From a virus, in IMG/VR virus record IMGVR_UViG_3300032893_000073, positions 1 to 49,460 of that record: DNA of 49,460 bases; one strand, 5' to 3'. The position numbers and the translations under genes are program-made. The notes beneath the pieces are model-generated. The model saw nothing but the letters and a program-made list of their open reading frames with translations, ran no database searches and was not told the origin of the DNA. This document shows, piece by piece, positions 1 to 8,007 of this stretch; position 1 is the stretch's first letter, and each line of letters opens with the position of its first letter.

Positions 1-1160
1 CCCGGCGCTGGTGTTGTCGGGAATTGAATAGTGACAACGGCGCTTACATTGCTAGCGCTATAACTATTCTGTGACAGGATAGCGTTCGCGTTGATTTGTC
101 CTACCAGAGCAGCCGCTACAGTGGTAGTGGTGTCGCCCGCGATAGCAGTATAACTAATTGTCAGAGAGCCATTCGGCAGATTTGCCGAAGTGATTGTAAT
201 TGTGAAAACATTCCCAGCGGCTATCGAGCCGCCAACCGTTGCCGTCTCTGTGCTATTGGGCAAACTGGCGGTAATCTTGAGCTGGTCGCCTATCGTAAGT
301 GAACCGCCGATGGTGGCAGTCTCGTACTTAAGATTTGCAGACCACACAAGCGATGTCAACGCTGATGGATACTTGATTGCTATTGAACCACCAGAGCTTG
401 TCGCCGTCATTCCGGCAGCCGCAGCCGCTACGCTATTGTTCACGGCAGCAGCAAGAGCAGCAGCAGCAGTGTTATAGGTATCTCCGGCTTGAATGGTATA
501 GCTAATCGTTAGCGGATTGCTGCTGGTAACACCACTGCCCGAGACGATGATATTTAACGATTGTCCGGGTATCAGGGTTCCGGTAACATAAGCTATCTCG
601 GTAGAAAAGCCGTTGTTGAAGCCCAAGGTCGTGGTAACGTTTGGAGCACTACCAGCGGTGGCATTGTAAATCTTCAGCGGCTCTTGTTTGCCATTGCAAT
701 AGATTGTAAATGGATTGCTCGTGTAAGAAGTCGGCGAGTTCAGGCGCATACAAGGAAGCGCCGTAGAATTCAAACCGGTTGCAAGCGATGTCCCGGTGCC
801 ACCACCGCCGCCAGAGGTATTTGGCACGTAATTGTAGAGTATGCTGCCAGCTTGCACCATCAGGTACTGATTGCTCAGGGCATCAAGATAGATGCCAAAA
901 TCCAGAATGGCTGCATTGCTGTTTAAGCCACTGACGTTATCGCGTTTCCACCCGCCACCACCCGAGCTAAAGACACCGGGAGTGAACTGGTGAAAGTTCG
1001 TCATCACGGAAGCGGTATTCGTCGGGCGAAGATATTCATCAATGTTGCTCATCACACCAGATGAAGCGCTCACCTGTCGTGTCTGAAGCGACTTGCCATC
1101 TGTCGCCAGCGGGCTGTATGCTGCCGGACCCGCCAACATTGCTTGTTGCGAGGTGCTCAT
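1..1160 (-). CDS. tail hub / packaged-DNA stabilisation-like protein, N-terminal 386 residues (gene continues at 49460)
   Basis: This ORF starts at ATG 1158-1160, in a 1-nt TAATG overlap with the preceding adaptor gene, and runs off the left edge without a stop. It is in frame with the ORF entering at 49460; together they make 911 residues. The N-terminus is Gly/Ser rich. From about 570 down to 50 it holds copies of a module with the signature SYT-x-x-AGDT followed by an Ala-rich helix; a further copy spans the map junction. Position after portal, coat and adaptor genes and the repetitive beta-rich sequence suggest the tail hub or nozzle of a podovirus (P22 gp10 or T7 gp12 role). This role is inferred from order and composition, not from a diagnostic motif. 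Confidence 0.7.
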   Translation of the reverse strand, partial: MSTSQQAMLAGPAAYSPLATDGKSLQTRQVSASSGVMSNIDEYLRPTNTASVMTNFHQFTPGVFSSGGGGWKRDNVSGLNSNAAILDFGIYLDALSNQYLMVQAGSILYNYVPNTSGGGGGTGTSLATGLNSTALPCMRLNSPTSYTSNPFTIYCNGKQEPLKIYNATAGSAPNVTTTLGFNNGFSTEIAYVTGTLIPGQSLNIIVSGSGVTSSNPLTISYTIQAGDTYNTAAAALAAAVNNSVAAAAAGMTATSSGGSIAIKYPSALTSLVWSANLKYETATIGGSLTIGDQLKITASLPNSTETATVGGSIAAGNVFTITITSANLPNGSLTISYTAIAGDTTTTVAAALVGQINANAILSQNSYSASNVSAVVTIQFPTTPAP

Positions 1161-1999
1161 TATCTAATCGAGTCCGGTGTTATGTAGGGCGCATCTGAAT
1201 CGGGCGGGCTATCGTAGTAGCCATAAACGCCACGACGTTGAAAGAGTTTCTTCATGCGCACGCCCTTGCGTTCTGCTTGCGGTCGTGACGCTTTCTGGCG
1301 CGCTTGCAAGAAGGCCCTCTCTGCCTGCATGCCGAGCGAACCAGCTTTGCCCTCACCGAGTAAGTCTTCGAGGTTAAAGCGAGCGAAGTCGGTGATGACA
1401 TGCTCATACTCGGGAGGCCAGATAACGATATCGCTCGATAGCTCAATCTCGTATGGATTAAGCTGAGCGATGTAGGAAATTTTGTATTGCTGGTCGGGGT
1501 TCGGATAGAACCGGACTTGGTAAAGAGGCGATGTCGCGGTTCGTTGAACCGGTAGGAAGATGTAATTTGTGGGCGCCCCGCTGCTAATCTGCGTCAGGTC
1601 GGGGAAGCGCTCGGTGAAATATTCATACGTCCAATTGCGCAGCGAACCAGGTCCGGCAGGCTGCACAGACAGATTCCGAAAGCTGTTGAAGGTAACGCTC
1701 TCGACAGAGATGCCGGGGTCGAGAGGATAAATCGGGCCGGTGATGTTGTTGATGAAAAGAATGATTTCGCGCTTCGCAAATTCTACCGGCATATTGACGG
1801 TAATCTTTGCGTGTATTAAGCGCACAAATTCTTTGGCGCAAATCTGATACCGCGTCATCAGCCCCTGTCCAGGGCTATCAAACGCAGTGCTCATGCTCTC
1901 CTCGCTACCGGGCTGCACGTCCGGATTATCAATAGGAATCTCCGGCAGTCCGCTCTGCCGGAGAACATTGTTTGTGAGTGCAACCCAGGTGCTATTCAT
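1160..1999 (-). CDS. head-tail adaptor / tail accessory protein
   Basis: A 279-residue protein, initiated at ATG 1997-1999 behind a GAGG Shine-Dalgarno. It has no signal peptide or membrane segment. It begins MNSTWVALTNNVLRQSGLPE, an opening typical of gp4/gp11-like podovirus adaptor proteins, and has a basic C-terminus ending in a Pro/Asp-rich tail. It sits between an exported fibre-like gene and the large hub gene, with which it overlaps by 1 nt, so translation of the two is probably coupled. The call rests on gene order, size and the N-terminal pattern. A different tail-completion role is possible. Confidence 0.6.
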   Translation of the reverse strand: MNSTWVALTNNVLRQSGLPEIPIDNPDVQPGSEESMSTAFDSPGQGLMTRYQICAKEFVRLIHAKITVNMPVEFAKREIILFINNITGPIYPLDPGISVESVTFNSFRNLSVQPAGPGSLRNWTYEYFTERFPDLTQISSGAPTNYIFLPVQRTATSPLYQVRFYPNPDQQYKISYIAQLNPYEIELSSDIVIWPPEYEHVITDFARFNLEDLLGEGKAGSLGMQAERAFLQARQKASRPQAERKGVRMKKLFQRRGVYGYYDSPPDSDAPYITPDSIR

Positions 2000-2020
2000 G
2001 ACACGCCTCGTATCTCATCG

Positions 2021-2066
2021 GACAGCCCGCATTCCTGAATAGCGGAGAATCCGGGCGCGGGCTGTC
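2021..2066 (-). other. intercistronic hairpin (10-bp perfect stem)
   Basis: GACAGCCCGC at 2021-2030 pairs exactly with GCGGGCTGTC at 2057-2066, in the 81-nt gap between the exported fibre-like gene and the adaptor gene. No T-run follows on the minus strand, so it is not a classical intrinsic terminator. It may stabilise or process the polycistronic mRNA and so set different expression of the two neighbours (inference). Confidence 0.6.
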
Positions 2067-2080
2067 GTCAGAGAATTGGA

Positions 2081-3208
2081 TTACTGCTCAGCAGTGATGG
2101 TGAATTCATCAACCACTACGTCAGCAGCGCCAGTTGAAGTAGGCAAGTTTAGTTGCATATTCAACGCGTTGGTTTCCGTTTCTGCGGCAGTCGTGCTCAA
2201 GCTGTTTGCTAAAGCAGCGTTTGCATAAGCAGCTACGCTGATTTGTTGAGCACTGGCACCCGTGCGATAAATCAGGATATCAGCCCAGAAATCTTTACCG
2301 GAGCCGGTTGAGAGCGGCAGGGTAATTGTGACCGGTGTGGCGCCCCATTTAAAGTTGCAAGCCTTGGTGTTACCGTTGGCGGCAGTCGTGCCGTGAATCT
2401 TTACTCGAAGCCCTTGCCCAGTCGTGGTTAACGTGCTGGCCGGAAGCGAGTAGGTTGTATTTACTGCACCGCCTGTCGAAGACGAGGAGGTAGCCGAAAG
2501 GCTGAACAATCTACCGGATGGATTATAGGTAGCCGTGCTGCCCATTGTCGAGAGTACAGCGCCCTTGGCGAATGTCTTGATACCGGATACAGACTGAGCC
2601 GCACCAGTGTCTACGATATTATCAGAGGCTGCACCGGGGTCCGGCAACTGGAATGCAGTGGCTTGTCCAAGCGAGCTGATGACTGAGAGCGTGCCATTAA
2701 AGCTGGTGCCTGTCAGAATCAGCGAAGGCGCCGTGATGGCGTTGCTGAAAATCCAGGTGCCTGCGATTGTGGGATTGCCGTGGTCAAGCAGGAAATTGGC
2801 GTTGGCCCCGGCGTCAGGAATGGTGTAAAGCCGCGCGTAAGGCGTCCCTGTACCGCTAGGAGTCGTCCAATTGATATATGTGTCAAGATTGTCCGTCGGC
2901 TTCTTTCCGTAAGGACGCAAGACGATGGACGGGATGTTTGACCAAATAGCAATTGGGCTTGCCAACCCGGACCAATTGGCAGGGTCTTGGACAGTTTGAT
3001 TGCCGCCAAAGATTGCCTGGTTAGGGAAACGGAAGTTTCCTTTCACTCTTGTTTCCGGTATGGTGCCGGGATAACTGGATTGGGTCGATTGCCCCGAATT
3101 GGAAGCCTCGCCCGGTGCGGTATTGCCGCTAGTGTTCTGAGCCATAGCGGCAGGCGAACCTACCGCTATGCAAGCCAGAACCATCAAAGACGCAAGAATG
3201 CGCTTCAT
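2081..3208 (-). CDS. fibre-like virion protein with Sec signal peptide
   Basis: A 375-residue protein starting at ATG 3206-3208 behind AGGGGG. Residues 1-23 form a clear signal peptide (basic MKR, hydrophobic core, cleavage after AMA before Q). The rest is Ser/Thr/Ala/Gly rich and beta-like. It shares modules with the 814-residue fibre at 44184-46628: GQATA-x-Q-x-PDPG, TIAGTW-x-FSNA and AQS-x-x-G-x-KT. Fibre or decoration function is inferred from composition, the shared modules and location directly after the coat gene. A Sec signal on a protein in the virion operon is unusual, because virions assemble in the cytoplasm. Confidence 0.65.
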   Translation of the reverse strand: MKRILASLMVLACIAVGSPAAMAQNTSGNTAPGEASNSGQSTQSSYPGTIPETRVKGNFRFPNQAIFGGNQTVQDPANWSGLASPIAIWSNIPSIVLRPYGKKPTDNLDTYINWTTPSGTGTPYARLYTIPDAGANANFLLDHGNPTIAGTWIFSNAITAPSLILTGTSFNGTLSVISSLGQATAFQLPDPGAASDNIVDTGAAQSVSGIKTFAKGAVLSTMGSTATYNPSGRLFSLSATSSSSTGGAVNTTYSLPASTLTTTGQGLRVKIHGTTAANGNTKACNFKWGATPVTITLPLSTGSGKDFWADILIYRTGASAQQISVAAYANAALANSLSTTAAETETNALNMQLNLPTSTGAADVVVDEFTITAEQ

Positions 3209-3223
3209 TGGTTGAATACCCCC

Positions 3224-4150
3224 TTACTGTCCTCTGCTGCCCCATTGCCCGCGCCATGTTGGTTGCAGGAATGAGTATGCGCAGAGAGCTTGATAAAGCA
3301 CGGACGGGCTGTTTTGGTCTTTGACCATCCAAGTGCGCGGACGCTCTCTGTAGAAGAAGATGTTGCGAGCGCGTTGCTTGTCACGCAGATACCACTGGGT
3401 AGCTGCGATGGTCGGAGCTTCAGCCAGCAACGGCAAGGTGACGACTTCAATCTTGAAGACTTTCTTGTAGACGTTGATGGCGTTGTTGTTGCTGTCGGCA
3501 ATCTTGTCAGAGCCAACGAGTTCTTCGGCGTATTTCTTGAGCCGAGGGCCAACGATGAGCTGAATGGTGCCTTCGCCGAAGCCCTGGCTTACGCTGCCGT
3601 TTTCATCTCGTGTTTCGAGCATGTCGGCGATAGCGTTGAACAGGGTATCGGAGTTGAGCGGCACGTCGTTGCGATTCGGACAAGTCGTGCCGGAAGGCGC
3701 GAACTTGAGCGTGTGAGCTGTGTTGTACAAAGACAAGCCATCCGGCGTAATGACGGAGGTGAAGCCGTTGTAGAACAACTGCATCGCGTCTTTGTAAATC
3801 TTCCTCTGCATTGCATCGGCAAGACCCCAGACTCTTTGGTTAATCTCATCGTAGAGATTATCCCTCATCATCTCGTGGGTGATTTTTACTTCACCCGTGA
3901 ATGTGAGATGGACGGTAGCGCTTGTGTAAGCCTTGAGGACTTGCACGCGCTGGTACGGACTTCCTTCATCGGTCTGGATTACGACATCCGGGCCGGTGTA
4001 TTCTGAGACTTCTTCACGTCTCTTCACGGAATCTTTAACGTCGAAAACTTCTTCCCACGAAGTCCCACCTTCAAATGTGACGGTGAAAACTTCACGGAGC
4101 GTTTCCTCCATGTACTCAATGAATTCTTCTCTATTTACTGAAGCAGCCAT
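3224..4150 (-). CDS. major capsid protein (HK97-fold, Mu gpT-like)
   Basis: A 308-residue protein starting at ATG 4148-4150 behind AGGAG. Features expected of this coat family: an acidic helical N-terminus, an extended-loop-like stretch with KAYTSATVHLTFTGEVKIT, the pattern GPRLKKYAEEL in the middle, and a C-terminal RDKQRARNIFFYRERPRTWM segment. The size fits the Mu gpT-like major head subunit (about 300 residues). It follows scaffold and decoration genes, which is standard head-module order. The fold assignment is by recognition of pattern and context; no structure search was possible. Confidence 0.8.
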   Translation of the reverse strand: MAASVNREEFIEYMEETLREVFTVTFEGGTSWEEVFDVKDSVKRREEVSEYTGPDVVIQTDEGSPYQRVQVLKAYTSATVHLTFTGEVKITHEMMRDNLYDEINQRVWGLADAMQRKIYKDAMQLFYNGFTSVITPDGLSLYNTAHTLKFAPSGTTCPNRNDVPLNSDTLFNAIADMLETRDENGSVSQGFGEGTIQLIVGPRLKKYAEELVGSDKIADSNNNAINVYKKVFKIEVVTLPLLAEAPTIAATQWYLRDKQRARNIFFYRERPRTWMVKDQNSPSVLYQALCAYSFLQPTWRGQWGSRGQ

Positions 4151-4175
4151 TGTGCGGTTTTCTCCTAGTTAGCTA

Positions 4176-4913
4176 CTATATGGGGGACTTCATTTGGACT
4201 GTGATGCGGAACAGAGAACCTTTCGGTGAACCGAAATTACCCTGAATCTTGCGCACCAACGCATTGCCCGCGCCAACGTCCGCTACCGCGTTGGACAATC
4301 CAAGCTGCGGGCTTGAACTTGCAAATTTGATTAAGCTGCCAACTGCTAACGGTACAGCGCTTACAGTATCGCCAGTGGTGCATGCGCGAGGCGCAGCCGG
4401 AGCGAATACGAGAGTCACGTTTCCGCCAGATACGGCAGACGAGGTGATAACACCCTGCCAGTCTTGCTCGGGCAGATAGACGATACCGCCAGTGAAGTCA
4501 CCAGTAGAACCGCCATACGCGCAGATTGCTTGGCTGGCCGTGCTGTTTGAACCAGCAGCGACACGGTTGAGCAACGGCGTGATGTCATTCTGCAAGAGAA
4601 GGGCTGCCGCAATTGGCACAAAGCCAATCTTTTCACCAGCGGTTGTAGTCATCATATCAGTTGCAGGTCGCAACGGAGACGAATAGAAACCGTTTACATT
4701 GCCCATAGAGGCACTGTTAGGCGGCTGAGGGTCCATTTCTTGACACAGACCAAAAGGTTGGTCGGTCTGTCCCGAAAGAACAACGGGCAAACCCGCTGAC
4801 ATTTTGTACAGCGCGCCCTTGACATAAAGTGTGCTCGCAGCGCCCTGCAACCATTCAAGGCGTTCCTGCATTTCGTACACTTTATCTACGAGATAAAAGC
4901 CGTTACCAGCCAT
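4176..4913 (-). CDS. probable capsid decoration / minor head protein
   Basis: A 245-residue protein with no signal peptide, rich in Gly, Ser, Ala and Pro and probably beta-structured. It lies between the scaffold-like gene (12-nt gap) and the major coat gene (25-nt gap), the usual position of a decoration or head-stabilising protein. No family motif was recognised; the function is inferred from position only. Confidence 0.5.
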   Translation of the reverse strand: MAGNGFYLVDKVYEMQERLEWLQGAASTLYVKGALYKMSAGLPVVLSGQTDQPFGLCQEMDPQPPNSASMGNVNGFYSSPLRPATDMMTTTAGEKIGFVPIAAALLLQNDITPLLNRVAAGSNSTASQAICAYGGSTGDFTGGIVYLPEQDWQGVITSSAVSGGNVTLVFAPAAPRACTTGDTVSAVPLAVGSLIKFASSSPQLGLSNAVADVGAGNALVRKIQGNFGSPKGSLFRITVQMKSPI

Positions 4914-4924
4914 TGTCTACACTC

Positions 4925-5707
4925 CTATTTTTTCTTTGCTTTGGATTCAGCGTTGCTGATTAGGTTGAGGGCGCGCTTTTCCGCATCATCACGCTTCAAA
5001 CCCATGTGTTTCAAACCGAAATCGGTTTGGGAATTAAAAATTTCGAGCTGTCTTTCAGACAGGGAATCGCGCGATATTTCAGTTTTTACGTCTGCCGCGC
5101 CAGACGGTGCGCTATTTTTCATCGGTGGGCCTCCACTCGGCTTCTCTTCAGCCGGAGCTTCCTTGCCCCATTTGCTGACTTGTTTGACTACAGACTTTTC
5201 GAGTTCACTCCAATCAACATCGCCATTCTGCATAAAGCGTCGGACGAGTGCCGGATTCGAGTTGTAATCATCGATTGCACGAGAAGCAATCTTTTCTTTC
5301 AATTCCCGAATAAGTTCGGGATTCTTGCTGGTCTGCGCAAAGCGCTCAACCATTCTGCCGAGTTCAGCATGCACCTGTCGGCTCGCTGCATCGCGGTCAC
5401 GTTGTGATTGCGCCTTGCTTGCATTTATTTCGACATTCTTTTGCGCCGCTCGAATGAGCCGCTCAAGAGCTGGTGCTACGCTTTGGTCTACGAGTCCTTC
5501 CTTGAGGAGCGCTTCCGCTTCTTCCTTCAGGTAATCGACTTGCTTTTCTTGCGCTGGCGTCATCGGCGCCTGCTGCATGTTTATCTTCGCCACTTCGCTT
5601 ACTATTGACTTTGCGAATTCGTTGGCGTCTACCACCGCTGGCGGTGTCGCTGCCGGAGCTGAGGCTGTCGCCGTCGCTCCCTGCTGCTCTCCTGCTTCTA
5701 TTGCCAT
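4925..5707 (-). CDS. scaffold-like assembly protein
   Basis: A 260-residue, highly charged, largely helical protein with an Ala/Pro-rich N-terminus (residues 1-25), long Gln/Glu/Lys helices and a Lys-rich C-terminal tail. This matches podovirus scaffolding proteins in size, composition and place (between portal and coat). It starts at ATG 5705-5707 behind GGAG/AAGGA. Its first 245 nt overlap the out-of-frame end of the upstream gene (5463-6026). Confidence 0.7.
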   Translation of the reverse strand: MAIEAGEQQGATATASAPAATPPAVVDANEFAKSIVSEVAKINMQQAPMTPAQEKQVDYLKEEAEALLKEGLVDQSVAPALERLIRAAQKNVEINASKAQSQRDRDAASRQVHAELGRMVERFAQTSKNPELIRELKEKIASRAIDDYNSNPALVRRFMQNGDVDWSELEKSVVKQVSKWGKEAPAEEKPSGGPPMKNSAPSGAADVKTEISRDSLSERQLEIFNSQTDFGLKHMGLKRDDAEKRALNLISNAESKAKKK

Positions 5708-6026
5708 AGCTATCCTTAATCTCCGCTGTTATGCTTCGACCCATCACTGATACGTTCTCGAACTTTTGGACTCTCTGTTTGATACGTCCGAAAAGTTGAT
5801 TTAACGCATACTGGATAGTGGTGTACACGAGCCAGCCGTGCGGGTCGTCTTTCGGTGTGCAACAAAATTCTTGTTGAATCTCGTTGGCTATAAGTTGAGC
5901 GTATATGTACCCCTTGGTTTGAACAAGGGAAGTAAGCTCTCGGTCGAAATCGCGCATGAGCGCGCGCCTATCTTCAAGATGGGCATCGCGTTGCGCTGTG
6001 AGTTTATCTATGAACTTGGCTTGCAT
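5463..6026 (-). CDS. unknown head-module protein, overlapping the scaffold gene
   Basis: A 187-residue ORF from ATG 6024-6026 behind GGAGG (8-nt spacing), overlapping the portal 3-prime end by 23 nt. Residues 1 to about 106 look like normal helical protein. The remaining 80 residues are encoded in the overlap with the scaffold gene, in another frame, and are low-complexity Arg/Ser/Gly. The N-terminal part is convincing; the C-terminal part may simply be run-on because no stop occurs. No family was recognised. The position suggests a head-assembly role. Confidence 0.6.
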   Translation of the reverse strand: MQAKFIDKLTAQRDAHLEDRRALMRDFDRELTSLVQTKGYIYAQLIANEIQQEFCCTPKDDPHGWLVYTTIQYALNQLFGRIKQRVQKFENVSVMGRSITAEIKDSYGNRSRRAAGSDGDSLSSGSDTASGGRRQRIRKVNSKRSGEDKHAAGADDASARKASRLPEGRSGSAPQGRTRRPKRSTSS

Positions 6027-8007
6027 CTACAATGCCTCCGTTTGCATTGCTGCCTTGCGGTGGTATCATCGCCCCGGCTTGTTGCGAGACGCCAATTTGC
6101 TGCAAGGCGTTTTGAATTGCCATCACCTGGACTTGCGGATTCTGTGCCGCAAGCTGCTCTGGTGACATCATATTCTGCGGTTTGATAGGTACATTATTCA
6201 GTCGCGCCGCTTCCATAACGAGGTCGTTGATGATACCTGGCGCCTGCGGCATAAATGGTGCTGCGCGCGATACCATATCGAGCATCGCTGTAATCGACTG
6301 CAAGCGTTGACCTTTATCAAAGATGCCTTGCAGGTAGCCGATTGTAATCGAGCGCGGCTTTTGGAAGTCGCGAGCGGATAGAAAGTCTTGCGCCACTCGT
6401 CCGGCAAGATTGCGCTGATACTTGAGATAGCCATTCTCGTCGGGCTTGATGCGCTCTTGCATCACGTCGAAAGAACCCTGGAAGAAGCTGGTGAGAGTAT
6501 CGCTATATTTCGCTGCCATTTCATCAAGAAAGATGTTGCCGGAGCTGGTATCGCGATTGATTTCCGTTGCCGTCTTCTTGCTACCGGTGGAGCGCGTTGC
6601 GTTATCCACCTGTAAGCCGTCGATGTTCATCTTCGCTCGAAGTTCATCGCCCCAGAACTTCATGTCGCCCCAGGCAAGCTGAAGACCTTTATCCGGTGTC
6701 GGCACCGGTGCCATCACTTTTGACGGGTCCGTCATGCCATCAATCTCATTGACGGCGCCAGGCATGAATGAAATTTCCCCATCCTTGAAGGCGTTAGATT
6801 GTGCATTCATAGCGGGGAATTGCGATGCCACCGCCGCGTTGAACATCAAGCCGCCGAGGACGTTCTTCTGGCGCCATGCTGTCAGCGATTTCTCGACTGC
6901 GCTGATACCATAAGGAGAATTGGTGAAGAATTCATTGTAGGTGTCGAAAAGGAATTGTCTCTGTCCAGTGGGATTTGATTCGACTCGAATCATCCGAGCG
7001 CCAGCATGCATTCCGGTCGGAACGCCACGAGACGCACCACCTGCATTGACGGCGACATGGAAATACATATCGTAGTATTCCATGTCTTCAAATTTCAGAT
7101 AAGGCACATAGATGATGTAGACCGGCACGAGCTTGATAAAGCCACGGTCTGCCTCGGGCTGAAGTCCCATAATTTGCAGCGAGCGAATACGTGCCGCACC
7201 ATCATTCATTCTGCCCCAGAGGTCATAAGCGTAGTAGCCTTCAAGACCTTTGAGGTTTTGGTAAACCGGTTTGTTGTTCTGGTCAACTTCTGCAACCAAC
7301 TCTTCGACGTAGCGATACGTCTGAACGATGAACGGCTCTCGACGCTTGTTGGTTAGGTCGCTTACCGGATTGAGGAAATAGTCGTGCGTATCTATGACAC
7401 GAATAGAAGGACCATTGAACTTGCAGACCTCTTCCATCACGCGCACCATCTTGTTCGCGTGTTCCGGCGCAAGCCCTCCGGTTTGCAATGCATCAGCGAC
7501 AGCGCGCTGTGCCTTGGGTCCAACAACCGGACGGCGTTCGATTTCTTCGACATGCTCCCAGTAAAAGGCAGCGTCACCACGGACGGTGAGCATCTTTATC
7601 CACTTCGCTAACTGCCGTCTTGTTCCGGCTTCGCGATGTTTGAAGATAAGGAAGTCTCTAATTGCGTCAGTCGTATCTTGTGGTTCTGAGGGGTCAGAAG
7701 CCGCAGGGTTAAGGTACGGCATCCCAGGCGGGAGAATTGTTTGCAACATACGGATGACAATCGTATTAACGTTGTCGTATACGTCTGTTTCTCCAAATTC
7801 GTTATCATCGAGGAAATCAATTGCTCCTGTATCTGGCAGCCAGCGATAACATAAATATGCTTCATCGCACAACCTCCACTTCACTTCCATCGGGCGACGA
7901 CAATCGTGATAGTATTCCTTGAGCTGAACGAAGTGCCGCGCAAGGCGGTACATATGGTCCGAATTGAGCGGTGGAATTTCGCTCGGTTCAAATATTAGCC
8001 TGCCCAT
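6004..8007 (-). CDS. portal protein (head-tail connector)
   Basis: A 667-residue protein. ATG 8005-8007 is preferred because GGGAGG lies 11 nt upstream; an in-frame start at 8031 would add eight residues and deepen the overlap with terminase. It starts MGRLIFEPSEIPPLNSDHMY, is mostly helical, carries a YFLNPVSDL segment about a third of the way in, and ends in a Gln/Asn-rich tail. Size and position immediately after the large terminase are typical of podovirus portals (P22-type about 725, T7-type about 535 residues). It forms the dodecameric DNA channel at the capsid vertex. Confidence 0.8.
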   Translation of the reverse strand: MGRLIFEPSEIPPLNSDHMYRLARHFVQLKEYYHDCRRPMEVKWRLCDEAYLCYRWLPDTGAIDFLDDNEFGETDVYDNVNTIVIRMLQTILPPGMPYLNPAASDPSEPQDTTDAIRDFLIFKHREAGTRRQLAKWIKMLTVRGDAAFYWEHVEEIERRPVVGPKAQRAVADALQTGGLAPEHANKMVRVMEEVCKFNGPSIRVIDTHDYFLNPVSDLTNKRREPFIVQTYRYVEELVAEVDQNNKPVYQNLKGLEGYYAYDLWGRMNDGAARIRSLQIMGLQPEADRGFIKLVPVYIIYVPYLKFEDMEYYDMYFHVAVNAGGASRGVPTGMHAGARMIRVESNPTGQRQFLFDTYNEFFTNSPYGISAVEKSLTAWRQKNVLGGLMFNAAVASQFPAMNAQSNAFKDGEISFMPGAVNEIDGMTDPSKVMAPVPTPDKGLQLAWGDMKFWGDELRAKMNIDGLQVDNATRSTGSKKTATEINRDTSSGNIFLDEMAAKYSDTLTSFFQGSFDVMQERIKPDENGYLKYQRNLAGRVAQDFLSARDFQKPRSITIGYLQGIFDKGQRLQSITAMLDMVSRAAPFMPQAPGIINDLVMEAARLNNVPIKPQNMMSPEQLAAQNPQVQVMAIQNALQQIGVSQQAGAMIPPQGSNANGGIVDASQVHR

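Noticed and set aside
3290-4006. 238-residue plus-strand ORF
   Set aside because: Antisense to the major capsid gene with no ribosome site and no motif; an artefact of codon composition.
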